A stretch of DNA of 64,000 nt from Sphingobacterium tenebrionis. Lineage in GTDB: Bacteria; Bacteroidota; Bacteroidia; Sphingobacteriales; Sphingobacteriaceae. Made by a program: the position numbers and the translations under genes. Below are positions 16,079-24,193 of the stretch, one piece after another (within the stretch, counting starts at the first letter, position 1; every line of letters begins with the position of its first letter). The stretch is taken from positions 1 to 64,000 of the forward strand of contig NZ_JAYLLN010000018.1 of assembly GCF_037126265.1 (NCBI RefSeq), given 5' to 3'. The notes beneath the pieces were generated by a model that worked only from the letters and a program-made list of their open reading frames with translations, was not told the DNA's origin and did not search any database.

Positions 16079-18253
16079 ATGAAAAAACTCTTGTTATTGC
16101 TCCTTTTGAGTTCAAGCTACGCTTATGGACAAAGGAATTTAACTATTGACGAAACAGTATTTGGCCCTGGAAAATTCGCTGCAAAAAGCCTTCCTGCCGC
16201 AAAATGGATCAAAAATACGGATGCCTTTTCCAGCTTGGACAGCACCTACCAGAACTTGGTTTCTTTCGATGTAAAGAACAATTGGAAACCGCAGCAGATC
16301 GCTAGCCTATCCGATCTACAATCGGCCATTAAAACCGTACTCCCTAATGAAAAAATAAACCTTCGTAATTTCCCAACCAGCTACCAATGGGAAGACAACA
16401 AAAGGATCTCCTTCCAAGTTGCTGGGGAAAACAACACCTATGGTTTGGTTTACGATCTAGCTACCAAAACCGCGCAGGTCAAAAACACCTTGCCTAAGGA
16501 ACGTGAAGGAGAAGAAATCGGATCATTAAATACACAATCAGCTTATTTGGTTGGTAATAACATCGAAATCAACCAAGCTGATGGCCAGAAGTTGCAGGTA
16601 ACCCAAGATACCATCGATGGCATTGTCAATGGAACTTCGGTGATCCATAGAAATGAATTTGGGATCGATAAGGGTATGTGGTGGTCTGCGGATAATAAAA
16701 AGTTATTGTATTATCGCAAAGACGAAACCATGGTGAGCAATTATCCATTGCCACAATGGGATACCCGGGTAGCTAGCATCAAAGATATCCGTTATCCAAT
16801 GGCAGGTATGAAAAGTGAGGAAGTTGTCCTAAAAATCTATGACACCGAGACGAAACAGACCATCACTTTACAGACTGGGGAACCGAAGGAACAATACCTG
16901 ACGATAGTAACCTGGGATCCTACCGGGGAATTCGTGTTTGTTGGTGTCCTCAACCGTGGTCAGGACCATTTAAAACTGAATAAATACAAAGCCTCTACAG
17001 GCGAGTTCGTTCAAACTTTGTTTGAAGAAAAATCAGACTCTTGGGTTGAACCTCAACATGCATTGGCATTCTTACCGAATAATCCTAAACAATTCATCTA
17101 TCAAACGGATAAGGATGGATATAACCAACTTTATCTATATGATACTTCCGGAAAATTGATCCGCCAATTAGGCTATAAGGATGTATTGGTGACCAATTTC
17201 CAAGGCTTTGATGAGAAAGGTTCGAAAGCCTATTATATTGGTGCTACCAACAATGGTATGGAGCGTCATCTTTTTGAAGTTGAATTAAAGAATGGAAAAA
17301 CTACCCAACTGACCAAAACCAATGGGGTACACAATTCCAGCATTAGTAACAGTGGTAAATATGTATTGGATCAGTACAGCAATCTGAACACTCCAAACAT
17401 CGTTCAGGTCATTGCAACGAAAGACGGCAAAGCAACGCCTATATTGCATGCTACGAATCCTTTTACGGGCAAAATCAACCTTCCTAAAATCGAATTTAAA
17501 TCATTCGTATCGGCAGATGGTAAAACACCTTTGAATGCCCGCATAACTTATCCGACCAATTTTGATCCAAACAAAAAATACCCGGTCATGGTGTACCTAT
17601 ATGGTGGGTCACACGCTCAAATGGTAACCGATAGATGGTTAGGAGGATTAGGCTACTTCGATATGTACATGGCACAAAATGGTTACATCGTATTCACCTT
17701 AGACAACCGTGGCTCGGATGCTCGTGGCCGTGATTTCACACGAGTAACCCACCGCAACCTGGGTGAAGCCGAAATGGCCGATCAATTAGTGGGCATTGAC
17801 TACCTAAAATCGCAACCATATGTTGATGCAGCTAATATGGGAATCTTTGGCTGGAGTTATGGCGGATTCATGACAAGCTCCTTAATGACGAAGCATAATG
17901 ATATTTTCAAGGCTGCTGTGGCCGGTGGGCCGGTTATGGACTGGAAATTCTATGAAGTGATGTATGGTGAACGTTATATGGATACCCCAGAAGAAAATCC
18001 GGAAGGCTATGAAAAGACCTCTCTATTGAACAAAGCCGATAAACTGAAAGGGAACCTACTGATCATCCATGGAGCGCAGGATCCGGTGGTGGTACAACAA
18101 CACAGTATGGAGTTTATCCAAAAATGTATTGAAGCCGGTAAACAAGTAGATTATTTCTTATACCCTACCCATGAACACAATGTTTCAGGCAAGGATAGGA
18201 TTCATATGTACGATAAAATCGCTAAATACTTTGATAATTACCTAAAAAAATAG
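16079..18253 (+). CDS. S9B dipeptidyl-peptidase IV-like protease
   Basis: 724 residues with a signal peptide (MKKLLLLLLLSSSYAYGQ). The N-terminal part (about 40-480) is the eight-bladed propeller of DPP-IV (DPPIV_N), and the C-terminal 240 residues form an alpha/beta hydrolase. The catalytic serine is in GWSYGG at about residue 593, the aspartate in HGAQDPVV and the histidine in PTHEHNV. It removes X-Pro or X-Ala dipeptides from peptides, probably in the periplasm. This fits a peptide-eating lifestyle, as do the second S9 peptidase and three peptide transporters in the window. It has its own terminator and stands alone. Confidence 0.93.
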   Translation: MKKLLLLLLLSSSYAYGQRNLTIDETVFGPGKFAAKSLPAAKWIKNTDAFSSLDSTYQNLVSFDVKNNWKPQQIASLSDLQSAIKTVLPNEKINLRNFPTSYQWEDNKRISFQVAGENNTYGLVYDLATKTAQVKNTLPKEREGEEIGSLNTQSAYLVGNNIEINQADGQKLQVTQDTIDGIVNGTSVIHRNEFGIDKGMWWSADNKKLLYYRKDETMVSNYPLPQWDTRVASIKDIRYPMAGMKSEEVVLKIYDTETKQTITLQTGEPKEQYLTIVTWDPTGEFVFVGVLNRGQDHLKLNKYKASTGEFVQTLFEEKSDSWVEPQHALAFLPNNPKQFIYQTDKDGYNQLYLYDTSGKLIRQLGYKDVLVTNFQGFDEKGSKAYYIGATNNGMERHLFEVELKNGKTTQLTKTNGVHNSSISNSGKYVLDQYSNLNTPNIVQVIATKDGKATPILHATNPFTGKINLPKIEFKSFVSADGKTPLNARITYPTNFDPNKKYPVMVYLYGGSHAQMVTDRWLGGLGYFDMYMAQNGYIVFTLDNRGSDARGRDFTRVTHRNLGEAEMADQLVGIDYLKSQPYVDAANMGIFGWSYGGFMTSSLMTKHNDIFKAAVAGGPVMDWKFYEVMYGERYMDTPEENPEGYEKTSLLNKADKLKGNLLIIHGAQDPVVVQQHSMEFIQKCIEAGKQVDYFLYPTHEHNVSGKDRIHMYDKIAKYFDNYLKK

Positions 18254-18286
18254 GGCTAAGGAGTCAATTGAGTCAATAAACCTATT

Positions 18287-18320
18287 AACGCATAACCAGA
18301 TGGTTATGCGTTATTTTTTT
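18287..18320 (+). terminator. Rho-independent terminator after the S9B peptidase
   Basis: The stem AACGCATAACC (18287-18297) pairs with GGTTATGCGTT (18302-18312) around a 4-nt loop, followed by A and T7. Confidence 0.92.
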
Positions 18321-18428
18321 ACCATGATAAAAGAACAATTCCAAGTATAAACTGTTCATTCTATAGAGATAGGTCATTAAATTACTGGCGGACTCTTAGA
18401 ATTCTATAGAGGATTTAAACAAAATATT

Positions 18429-18773
18429 ATGATACAGACAAAATACCAGGAATGCATAGAAGCATGCAACGAATGCGTGGTGATGTGTAATCAATGTGCA
18501 ATGGCATGTTTGAATGAGGAAAATGTGGAGCATTTAAGAAAATGTATTCAATTGAATTTGGAATGTGTAGCTATTTGTGAAGCATCCGTAACGAGCATGA
18601 GTTTGGATGGCAAGTTCAGCAAAGATATTTGTACACTATGTGCTGAAATATGTGATGCATGTGCGGAGGAATGTGAGAAACATGCTTCCATGGGAATGGA
18701 CCATTGTAAGGAATGTGCGGAAGCATGTAGGAAATGTGCAGATGCATGTAGACAAATGATGAATGCAGCCTAA
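18429..18773 (+). CDS. Cytosolic four-helix-bundle copper-storage protein (Csp/DUF326)
   Basis: 114 residues containing 19 cysteines, mostly in CxxxC and CxxC spacing along helices (C9, C13, C16, C20, C23, C27, then C39, C46, C50, C68 to C82 and C93 to C107). This is the pattern of Csp proteins, whose four-helix bundles bind many Cu(I) ions inside the core. There is no signal peptide, so it matches the cytosolic Csp3 type, which keeps copper safe within the cell. No copper exporter or regulator is nearby. Its stop codon lies in the loop of a terminator hairpin. Confidence 0.9.
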   Translation: MIQTKYQECIEACNECVVMCNQCAMACLNEENVEHLRKCIQLNLECVAICEASVTSMSLDGKFSKDICTLCAEICDACAEECEKHASMGMDHCKECAEACRKCADACRQMMNAA

Positions 18774-18789
18774 TCAGGCTGCATTTCTT
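18762..18789. terminator. Hairpin at the Csp stop codon
   Basis: AATGCAGCC (18762-18770) pairs perfectly with GGCTGCATT (18777-18785). The loop TAATCA contains the TAA stop, and TTCTTT follows. It also lies at the end of the convergent MutS-like gene and may act in both directions. Confidence 0.75.
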
Positions 18790-20135
18790 TATGAAATTTC
18801 TGGTGCTTTTGGATCCTTCAATTTATCGATGGATTCGAAAGCACCACTTTTTTTGAGCAACCACATGCCTAACTTTTCTTCCGCAATACCAGGAACGATC
18901 TTATAGGTGAAAATAGGCAAGCCCTCAGGGTCACTTTCGATATTCATCTTAAAGAAATCCACCGTATTTATTTTCTTCAATTCTTCCGATAGTTCAGTGA
19001 TGTGGGAAGATACAATCACAAATGGCCCATCCACTTCTGCCAGGTTCTTCATGACCTTCAGAATCGCATTGGAAGCATCGCTATGATTGGTTCCCTTGAA
19101 AAGCTCATCCAATATCATCAACGCATTGGAATGTGGTTCCAATTGATCCACGATATCCTTCAAACGCATGGCTTCCACATAAAAATGGCTATAGCCCATT
19201 TCCAGGTTATCCTGCAGATTGATACTGGTAAATAAACCGTCAATAAGATCGGTCTTTATCTGATCTGCGGGGACTGGAAAACCAATATGGGTGAGGTATA
19301 AGGCAGAGGATATAGTTTTGATGATAGAGGATTTCCCGGCCATATTTGCCCCAGTCAGGAACCATAACTTTTTATCCTTCGAAATTTTTAGATCGTTTTT
19401 TACAGGCGATTTATGGAAAATGTGATAAACACCTTCCATATAAATCTCTCCCGTTTGGTTTTTGGGATATACTTCGGGATAGCAGAATGATCTTGCTTCC
19501 GAAACTTTAGCGACAGCGAAATAGGCATCTATTTCATAGAAAAAACTGATAGCTCTCTTTATTCTGCTGGAAAGTTCGAAACGGATCAATCGATCGAATT
19601 TATCGATATTGAAAATATTGATTTTGATCTTTTCGGGATCTCTGGGTTTACCATCAAAAATCCTCGCTAAACAGGAATCAATGGTATCGATCATTTCTTT
19701 CAGATCCTCATCGGGGGTATGGTCATAGATCTTTTGATAGAACTTCTGGGAGTCCATCAGGAAATCACAGACCTCAAAAATATTTCGTTTTTTATAGTAA
19801 TATGCGGGTGTCCGGATGCCAAAGATATCCATGAGACCGTTGGAGGTGCTCCCGCCGGAATGCCTGGTTTTAATAAACTTTTCAATGTCTTTGAGGATGA
19901 CACGGTAGAATGGGAAAACCTCATGGGCTACCGCTTCTAAACGACGTATTTTGGATTGCCTGTTTTTTATGATGTCGATATCCAATACGGGATCGTAGAA
20001 TACGGAAAGGAAGAATTCTTGGCCGCCTTCGGTTATGACAGCCTCTTCGTAAAAACTGAAAATGGTACGATTGCTAAAATCACGTAGTTGGAGATCCCGG
20101 AGGGTCTGTTCATCAATTAAAAACTTCTCGGCCAT
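18789..20135 (-). CDS. MutS-family ATPase lacking mismatch-recognition domains
   Basis: 448 residues, about half a full MutS. Only a helical clamp-like region (about 1-230) and the ABC-type MutS ATPase domain (about 230-435) are present. Visible motifs are the Walker A TGANMAGKSS, a Q-loop region with YSHFYVEAMRLKDIV, the Walker B MILDELFKGTN and a switch-like VIVSSHITEL. The N-terminal Phe-x-Glu mismatch reader and the MutS2 Smr nuclease are missing, so ordinary mismatch repair is unlikely. It belongs to a group of short MutS-like proteins common in Bacteroidota whose role is not established. It ends 15 bp from the Csp gene. Confidence 0.88.
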   Translation of the reverse strand: MAEKFLIDEQTLRDLQLRDFSNRTIFSFYEEAVITEGGQEFFLSVFYDPVLDIDIIKNRQSKIRRLEAVAHEVFPFYRVILKDIEKFIKTRHSGGSTSNGLMDIFGIRTPAYYYKKRNIFEVCDFLMDSQKFYQKIYDHTPDEDLKEMIDTIDSCLARIFDGKPRDPEKIKINIFNIDKFDRLIRFELSSRIKRAISFFYEIDAYFAVAKVSEARSFCYPEVYPKNQTGEIYMEGVYHIFHKSPVKNDLKISKDKKLWFLTGANMAGKSSIIKTISSALYLTHIGFPVPADQIKTDLIDGLFTSINLQDNLEMGYSHFYVEAMRLKDIVDQLEPHSNALMILDELFKGTNHSDASNAILKVMKNLAEVDGPFVIVSSHITELSEELKKINTVDFFKMNIESDPEGLPIFTYKIVPGIAEEKLGMWLLKKSGAFESIDKLKDPKAPEIS

Positions 20136-20228
20136 AGTGTTAAATATACTAATTTGTATGTTGGTATAATGGATTTAATCTTAGGTATATGAATAAAGAT
20201 TATTTTTTGAGAAATTTCCATAAAAAAA

Positions 20229-20413
20229 TGTCATGTTGAGGGGAGTTGAAGGATCTGTGGGATGGTGATCGTACAGATGCTTCGACTGCGCTCAGCATGA
20301 CATTTTTGAAGATTGCTTCGTCGTACCTCCTCGCAATGACAGGGAAACCTCCTCGCAATGACGTTTAATCGCAATGACGCTTAATCGCAAGGACGCTTAA
20401 TCGCAAGGGCGGG
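20229..20413. repeat. Intergenic repeat cluster A (hairpin plus 16-bp tandem)
   Basis: An imperfect palindrome occupies 20229-20302. Its arms begin TGTCATG and end CATGACA, with a shared TTCGACTGCGCTCAGC-type core. After it come GCTTCGTCGTACCTCCTCGC and then 3.8 copies of a 16-bp unit (TCGCAATGACGCTTAA, from 20353). Related sequence appears at 35.6, 38.4, 52.2 and 60.9 kb. Confidence 0.85.
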
Positions 20414-20420
20414 ATGAATA

Positions 20421-21923
20421 CTAACCTAGGAAGTTAACCCAGTCGGCGTTGTCGGTATAATCCACCAGAGGATCAGCTTCATTCTTAGCATTCAATTGCC
20501 CTAAGAACATGGTTAGATCCATAAGCATATGCTTTCTGGTGATTTCCACCAAAGCAGGGTTAAACCCTTGCATTTTCAATACAAATTGGAAACTGATCAC
20601 CCTTGCAATCATTCTACCGATCGTCACCAAGTCTCTTTGCTTCAAATTACCCTCTACCGAGAAATCCAATTGCGATTTAAAATAATCCGCACTGATATCC
20701 GCGGATTTATAAGTTTTTAAGAAATTATAAAGATTAGTCTCCTTGCTCTTACGCATCAATTTCAAAATACCTTCTGCAATCTGGCTATACAGCATCTCAT
20801 TCGATCCTTCAAAAATCATGAATGGTCTGCTATCCACCACTGCCCTACCGGCAATATGATCCAAACGATATCCATTTGCCCCGGCCAATTGCAAGCTGAT
20901 CTGAGCAGATTCCTGCATCAAATCGGTAACCAATGCTTTCAAGGTATTAGCTTCTACACTTAAAGTCGCCAAATCATGCTCTATCCCACTCTGTCCAACA
21001 CTATATGCACACATTCCAGAACAAATCGTATATGCCGCTTGAATTCTTGCCACCTGATACTTAACCGCATCAATCTGCAACAATGGGGCGCCGCCTACGA
21101 TCCTTTCTTGACAATGCTGTAAGGTCTCGTCCAATAGACGCTTAATGAAACCCATTCCCATCCCTGGGAATTGCAACCTACTGCGGTGCAACATATCTAA
21201 CATCAATTTGATACCGGTACTTTCAGGAGTCAATTTCTGCTCCTCAGGAACCACCACATCAATTTCATTGATTCCATAAGGAATTGCATATAAACCCAGG
21301 TTATTATAACGATGAACCATTGGAATATGCTCTTCCGGTTTATTATTATCTGTTACAAAGAAATCAATATCCCTTGCCAATTCACCATTCGCGCCAAATT
21401 TTCGTGCTGTAACCAACCAAAAATCAGCTGCACCACTTAATCCCTGCCAATGTTTCTGCCCTTTGATATGGTATGATCCTTCAACCTGCTGATAAGCTGT
21501 CTTCATATTCAAGGCATCACTACCATACGCTTTCTCGGTAATCATTAATCCACCCATCGCATTTTTTTCCAAAAACTGGCTAAAAATCCGCTCCTGTACA
21601 GGAAACTGTCCATATTTCGCTAAAGGCTCCAAGAATAAAGCAATATTGATCCCGAACATCAAGGATAAAGGAAGAGATTCATAAGAAGCAGCAGCAAGAA
21701 CACTTAAACATTCTTTTACGGAAACTCCTCTTCCTCCATGAATTTTTGGAATGGCCACCGCCAAAGGCTTATGCGCCATGATCTTGTTCAAAAACTCCTT
21801 CGGAAGATCACGATTCAAACTTAGTTGATTGATATCGTTATCCTCACGGAATAATTGTTTCAGCTCTTTACTGAAGGTATTGATATAAGTATTAAAATCT
21901 ATTTGTGCTACTACTTCGCTCAT
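20421..21923 (-). CDS. Acyl-CoA dehydrogenase family flavoprotein
   Basis: 500 residues, longer than the usual 380-400. The N-terminal and middle domains show MITEKAYGSDALNMKTAY and KGQKHWQGLSGAADFWLVTAR, typical of flavin and substrate contacts. The C-terminal helical domain has IFEGSNEMLYSQIAEGIL, where the glutamate in EGSNE lies at the position of the catalytic base of many members. About 100 extra residues form a C-terminal extension. It should oxidise an acyl-CoA, but the chain type cannot be told. No other beta-oxidation gene is adjacent. Confidence 0.85.
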   Translation of the reverse strand: MSEVVAQIDFNTYINTFSKELKQLFREDNDINQLSLNRDLPKEFLNKIMAHKPLAVAIPKIHGGRGVSVKECLSVLAAASYESLPLSLMFGINIALFLEPLAKYGQFPVQERIFSQFLEKNAMGGLMITEKAYGSDALNMKTAYQQVEGSYHIKGQKHWQGLSGAADFWLVTARKFGANGELARDIDFFVTDNNKPEEHIPMVHRYNNLGLYAIPYGINEIDVVVPEEQKLTPESTGIKLMLDMLHRSRLQFPGMGMGFIKRLLDETLQHCQERIVGGAPLLQIDAVKYQVARIQAAYTICSGMCAYSVGQSGIEHDLATLSVEANTLKALVTDLMQESAQISLQLAGANGYRLDHIAGRAVVDSRPFMIFEGSNEMLYSQIAEGILKLMRKSKETNLYNFLKTYKSADISADYFKSQLDFSVEGNLKQRDLVTIGRMIARVISFQFVLKMQGFNPALVEITRKHMLMDLTMFLGQLNAKNEADPLVDYTDNADWVNFLG

Positions 21924-22073
21924 TTCCTTTTTCTTTCTTGGTTATTTTCAATGTTGTTAATGCCTGTTTACTAAAAATTTGACAGAAACAAGCAATACAA
22001 AATTAATTAATAAGGAAATGCTATACTATGAGAAATAAGATAATAATTAGGACAAATCGTGCATAACCCAAAT

Positions 22074-22943
22074 TTACTTTACACCCTTCCGATATTCACT
22101 CGGAGAGATACCTACAATCTTTTTAAAGAGCCTTGTAAAATAAGATGGATCCGCAAAATCAAGTTCATAGGCTATGCTAGCCACACTTTTGTTGGTTTCT
22201 AGCAGCAATAATTGACTATGGATAATCGCTACTTCCAGGATTAATTCTTTGGATGATTTATTGAAAACAGAAGATACGCACCTGTTTAAATAATTGATGG
22301 AAACCGCCAGTTTATCTGCATAAAAATCCACGGTCTTGTGCTTATTGAAATGTAAATGAACCAATTGCTTAAATGCTAGCGCAATTTCCTGCTTCCTTTC
22401 CAAAGACTTATTAGCATTGGAAAGTTTAATGATTTTTAAGGCTACGGTTTTGAAAATACTCTCATACAGTTCCTTATAGGGTTTATCCGTATAGATCTCC
22501 CGGTATAACAAATCGAGCATATTGTTCAATTCCTGACTATCTTCCTTACTTAGGTTTAATAAGGGGGCAATATTAAAGATATGGAGGATCTCCTGTTCTC
22601 TAAACATAGAGGTCATCGCCTGTTCTTTAATTAGTACACAATAACCCTGGGCTGATTTATCCACCGAATGGATAGCCGAAATATGCCCATAATTACAGAT
22701 CACCACTGCCGGAGCATTCACCATAAAGGTGGTAGATTCAATCTGTTGGTTAAAATATCCTTCAGTTATATGGATCAACAGATTGTAGCCAAAGAAGATG
22801 GGTGGAACTGGAGTTTTAAGGTAGGGCGCAATATCCCTTAATGGAAAAATTTTAATCGGCGTTTGGATATAGGTCAGATGCTTTAAACTCCCATCCATAA
22901 ATTTGGACACAAACTCATCGGCGTTGATCTGATTTTTTTCCAT
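22074..22943 (-). CDS. AraC-family transcriptional regulator
   Basis: 289 residues. The N-terminal half is a cupin-like effector domain (about 25-130), and the C-terminal 100 residues carry two helix-turn-helix motifs. The first is around FYADKLAVSINYLNRCVSS; the second reads VASIAYELDFADPSYFTRLF, ending in KIVGISPSEYRKG, the conserved AraC signature. Many Sphingobacterium genomes have large numbers of such regulators. The target is unknown; the acyl-CoA dehydrogenase gene lies 150 bp downstream in the same direction. Confidence 0.9.
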   Translation of the reverse strand: MEKNQINADEFVSKFMDGSLKHLTYIQTPIKIFPLRDIAPYLKTPVPPIFFGYNLLIHITEGYFNQQIESTTFMVNAPAVVICNYGHISAIHSVDKSAQGYCVLIKEQAMTSMFREQEILHIFNIAPLLNLSKEDSQELNNMLDLLYREIYTDKPYKELYESIFKTVALKIIKLSNANKSLERKQEIALAFKQLVHLHFNKHKTVDFYADKLAVSINYLNRCVSSVFNKSSKELILEVAIIHSQLLLLETNKSVASIAYELDFADPSYFTRLFKKIVGISPSEYRKGVK

Positions 22944-23261
22944 AGCTTACTGTTTATATCAAAGATAAGAATTGCGGTTTGAAACAGAATTAGAAATAAT
23001 ATATTGCTATTATTTTGTCATTAAACCTATTTTTCCAAGAATAAAAAATTAATATTCTTTCTTTTACAATTAAATATCTTACCTTCGTAATGTTACTTGA
23101 CAAGTCTATAGGCAATAGGTATGTTCATTTGACCTATTGAAGTTATCACAATATTTTCGGCATAGTTTTTTCTATTCAATACATTGTAAAGCTTTAATTG
23201 AAAGCAAGGCGCTTTTTGGCCTTAAAAAAACAAAATAATTTATCAATAAAATAATAATACA
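22944..23261 (+). promoter_or_regulatory. Leader and promoter region of the cold-shock gene
   Basis: This 318-bp gap has no gene. TACCTTCG at 23080-23087 resembles the -7 box with one change, which would give a leader of about 170 nt. A perfect 8-bp inverted repeat, CAATAGGT and ACCTATTG (23113-23120, 23132-23139), lies in that leader. A second short stem, AAGGC with GCCTT, lies near 23205-23222. Long folded leaders are known for cspA-type mRNAs, where they respond to cold; that role here is an inference. Confidence 0.45.
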
Positions 23262-23456
23262 ATGCAAGAAGGAACTATTAAATTCTTTAACGAGACTAAA
23301 GGATTCGGATTTATCACTCCATCTAACGGTGGTGCTGATGTTTTTGTTCACACTACAGGTCTTAAAGGTCCAGTGCGTGAGAACGACAGAGTATCTTATG
23401 AAGTAGAAAATGGAAAAAAAGGATTAAACGCAGTAAACGTTCGCGTTATCGGTTAA
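23262..23456 (+). CDS. Cold-shock protein, CspA family
   Basis: 64 residues forming one cold-shock domain. RNP1 is KGFGFI (about 13-18), RNP2 is VFVH (27-30), and the basic and aromatic residues for single-stranded nucleic-acid binding are intact. It is a small RNA chaperone that melts mRNA structure at low temperature or in growth changes. A terminator follows 20 bp after the stop. It faces a second cold-shock-domain gene. Confidence 0.95.
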   Translation: MQEGTIKFFNETKGFGFITPSNGGADVFVHTTGLKGPVRENDRVSYEVENGKKGLNAVNVRVIG

Positions 23457-23476
23457 TTCCTCACTTTATTAAAAAA

Positions 23477-23509
23477 GAAAAGCAGCAATCATTCGATTGC
23501 TGCTTTTTC
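23477..23509. terminator. Bidirectional terminator between cold-shock genes
   Basis: A 14-bp stem, GAAAAGCAGCAATC with GATTGCTGCTTTTTC, has an ATTC loop. It carries an A-tract on one side and a T-tract on the other, so it can end both convergent transcripts. Confidence 0.88.
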
Positions 23510-23530
23510 ATTATTAAAAAAGAGTAGTAT

Positions 23531-23959
23531 TTATAGGACTTCGACCTCCGTAATCTGATTCCCTTGTTTCGTACGTGTGTACTTGTATTTCACAGCCTGA
23601 TTCAATGAAAGTGATTTACCCGCCAATTTATCATTGAAATAAACGGTCTCACGGCTTTCATTATCACGGATAAATCCATAATTACCGGTTTCATTGTAAT
23701 AAGACACTTTCCCGAACAAGAATTCATCTTCCTGATCCTGCGGACGCAATAGATCCTCTTCCTTGAATTTGTACTGTTGGGTCGGTGGCGTGCTGGAAAT
23801 ATTTCCAAATTCATCTACATAAGCAAACATCTCTTCCAATGACTTTCCTTTGTCATTGTTCATTTTGTTCTGCTCACGTCTTTCTTGTTTTTCTAATTTC
23901 TTTAATTGTTTCTTTTTTGCAGTTTCTTTTTTCTTGAATGTAAGTTGAGTTTTTGACAT
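23531..23959 (-). CDS. Cold-shock-domain protein with basic N-terminal extension
   Basis: 142 residues. The first 35 are very rich in Lys, Arg, Glu and Gln (KKKETAKKKQLKKLEKQERR) and are likely a helical or disordered RNA-binding tail. The C-terminal 65 residues form a divergent cold-shock domain, GKVSYYNETGNYGFIRDNESR followed by VYFND. In it NYGFI replaces the KGFGFI of RNP1 and VYF stands for RNP2. It is probably an RNA-binding protein with a role related to but distinct from CspA. It is convergent with the cspA-like gene. Confidence 0.8.
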   Translation of the reverse strand: MSKTQLTFKKKETAKKKQLKKLEKQERREQNKMNNDKGKSLEEMFAYVDEFGNISSTPPTQQYKFKEEDLLRPQDQEDEFLFGKVSYYNETGNYGFIRDNESRETVYFNDKLAGKSLSLNQAVKYKYTRTKQGNQITEVEVL

Positions 23960-24193
23960 TAAATACCTTTATGATTAAATAATAATGAGAGATTTGATTT
24001 TCTTTTGCAGAATGCAGAATGGAAAAAAATGGAGGTCTCTTTTGAATGTGTACAAATATACAAAAATAAACCATATTTCCGAGAGTTCTTTAGTGTAGAC
24101 CAAAATAGTCTATTTGAAAATAAAATGGTATAAAACAATGCTTATACCGTAATCTATTCAAGCTTTCTTATTTTTACGCAAAATCTAAACAAC

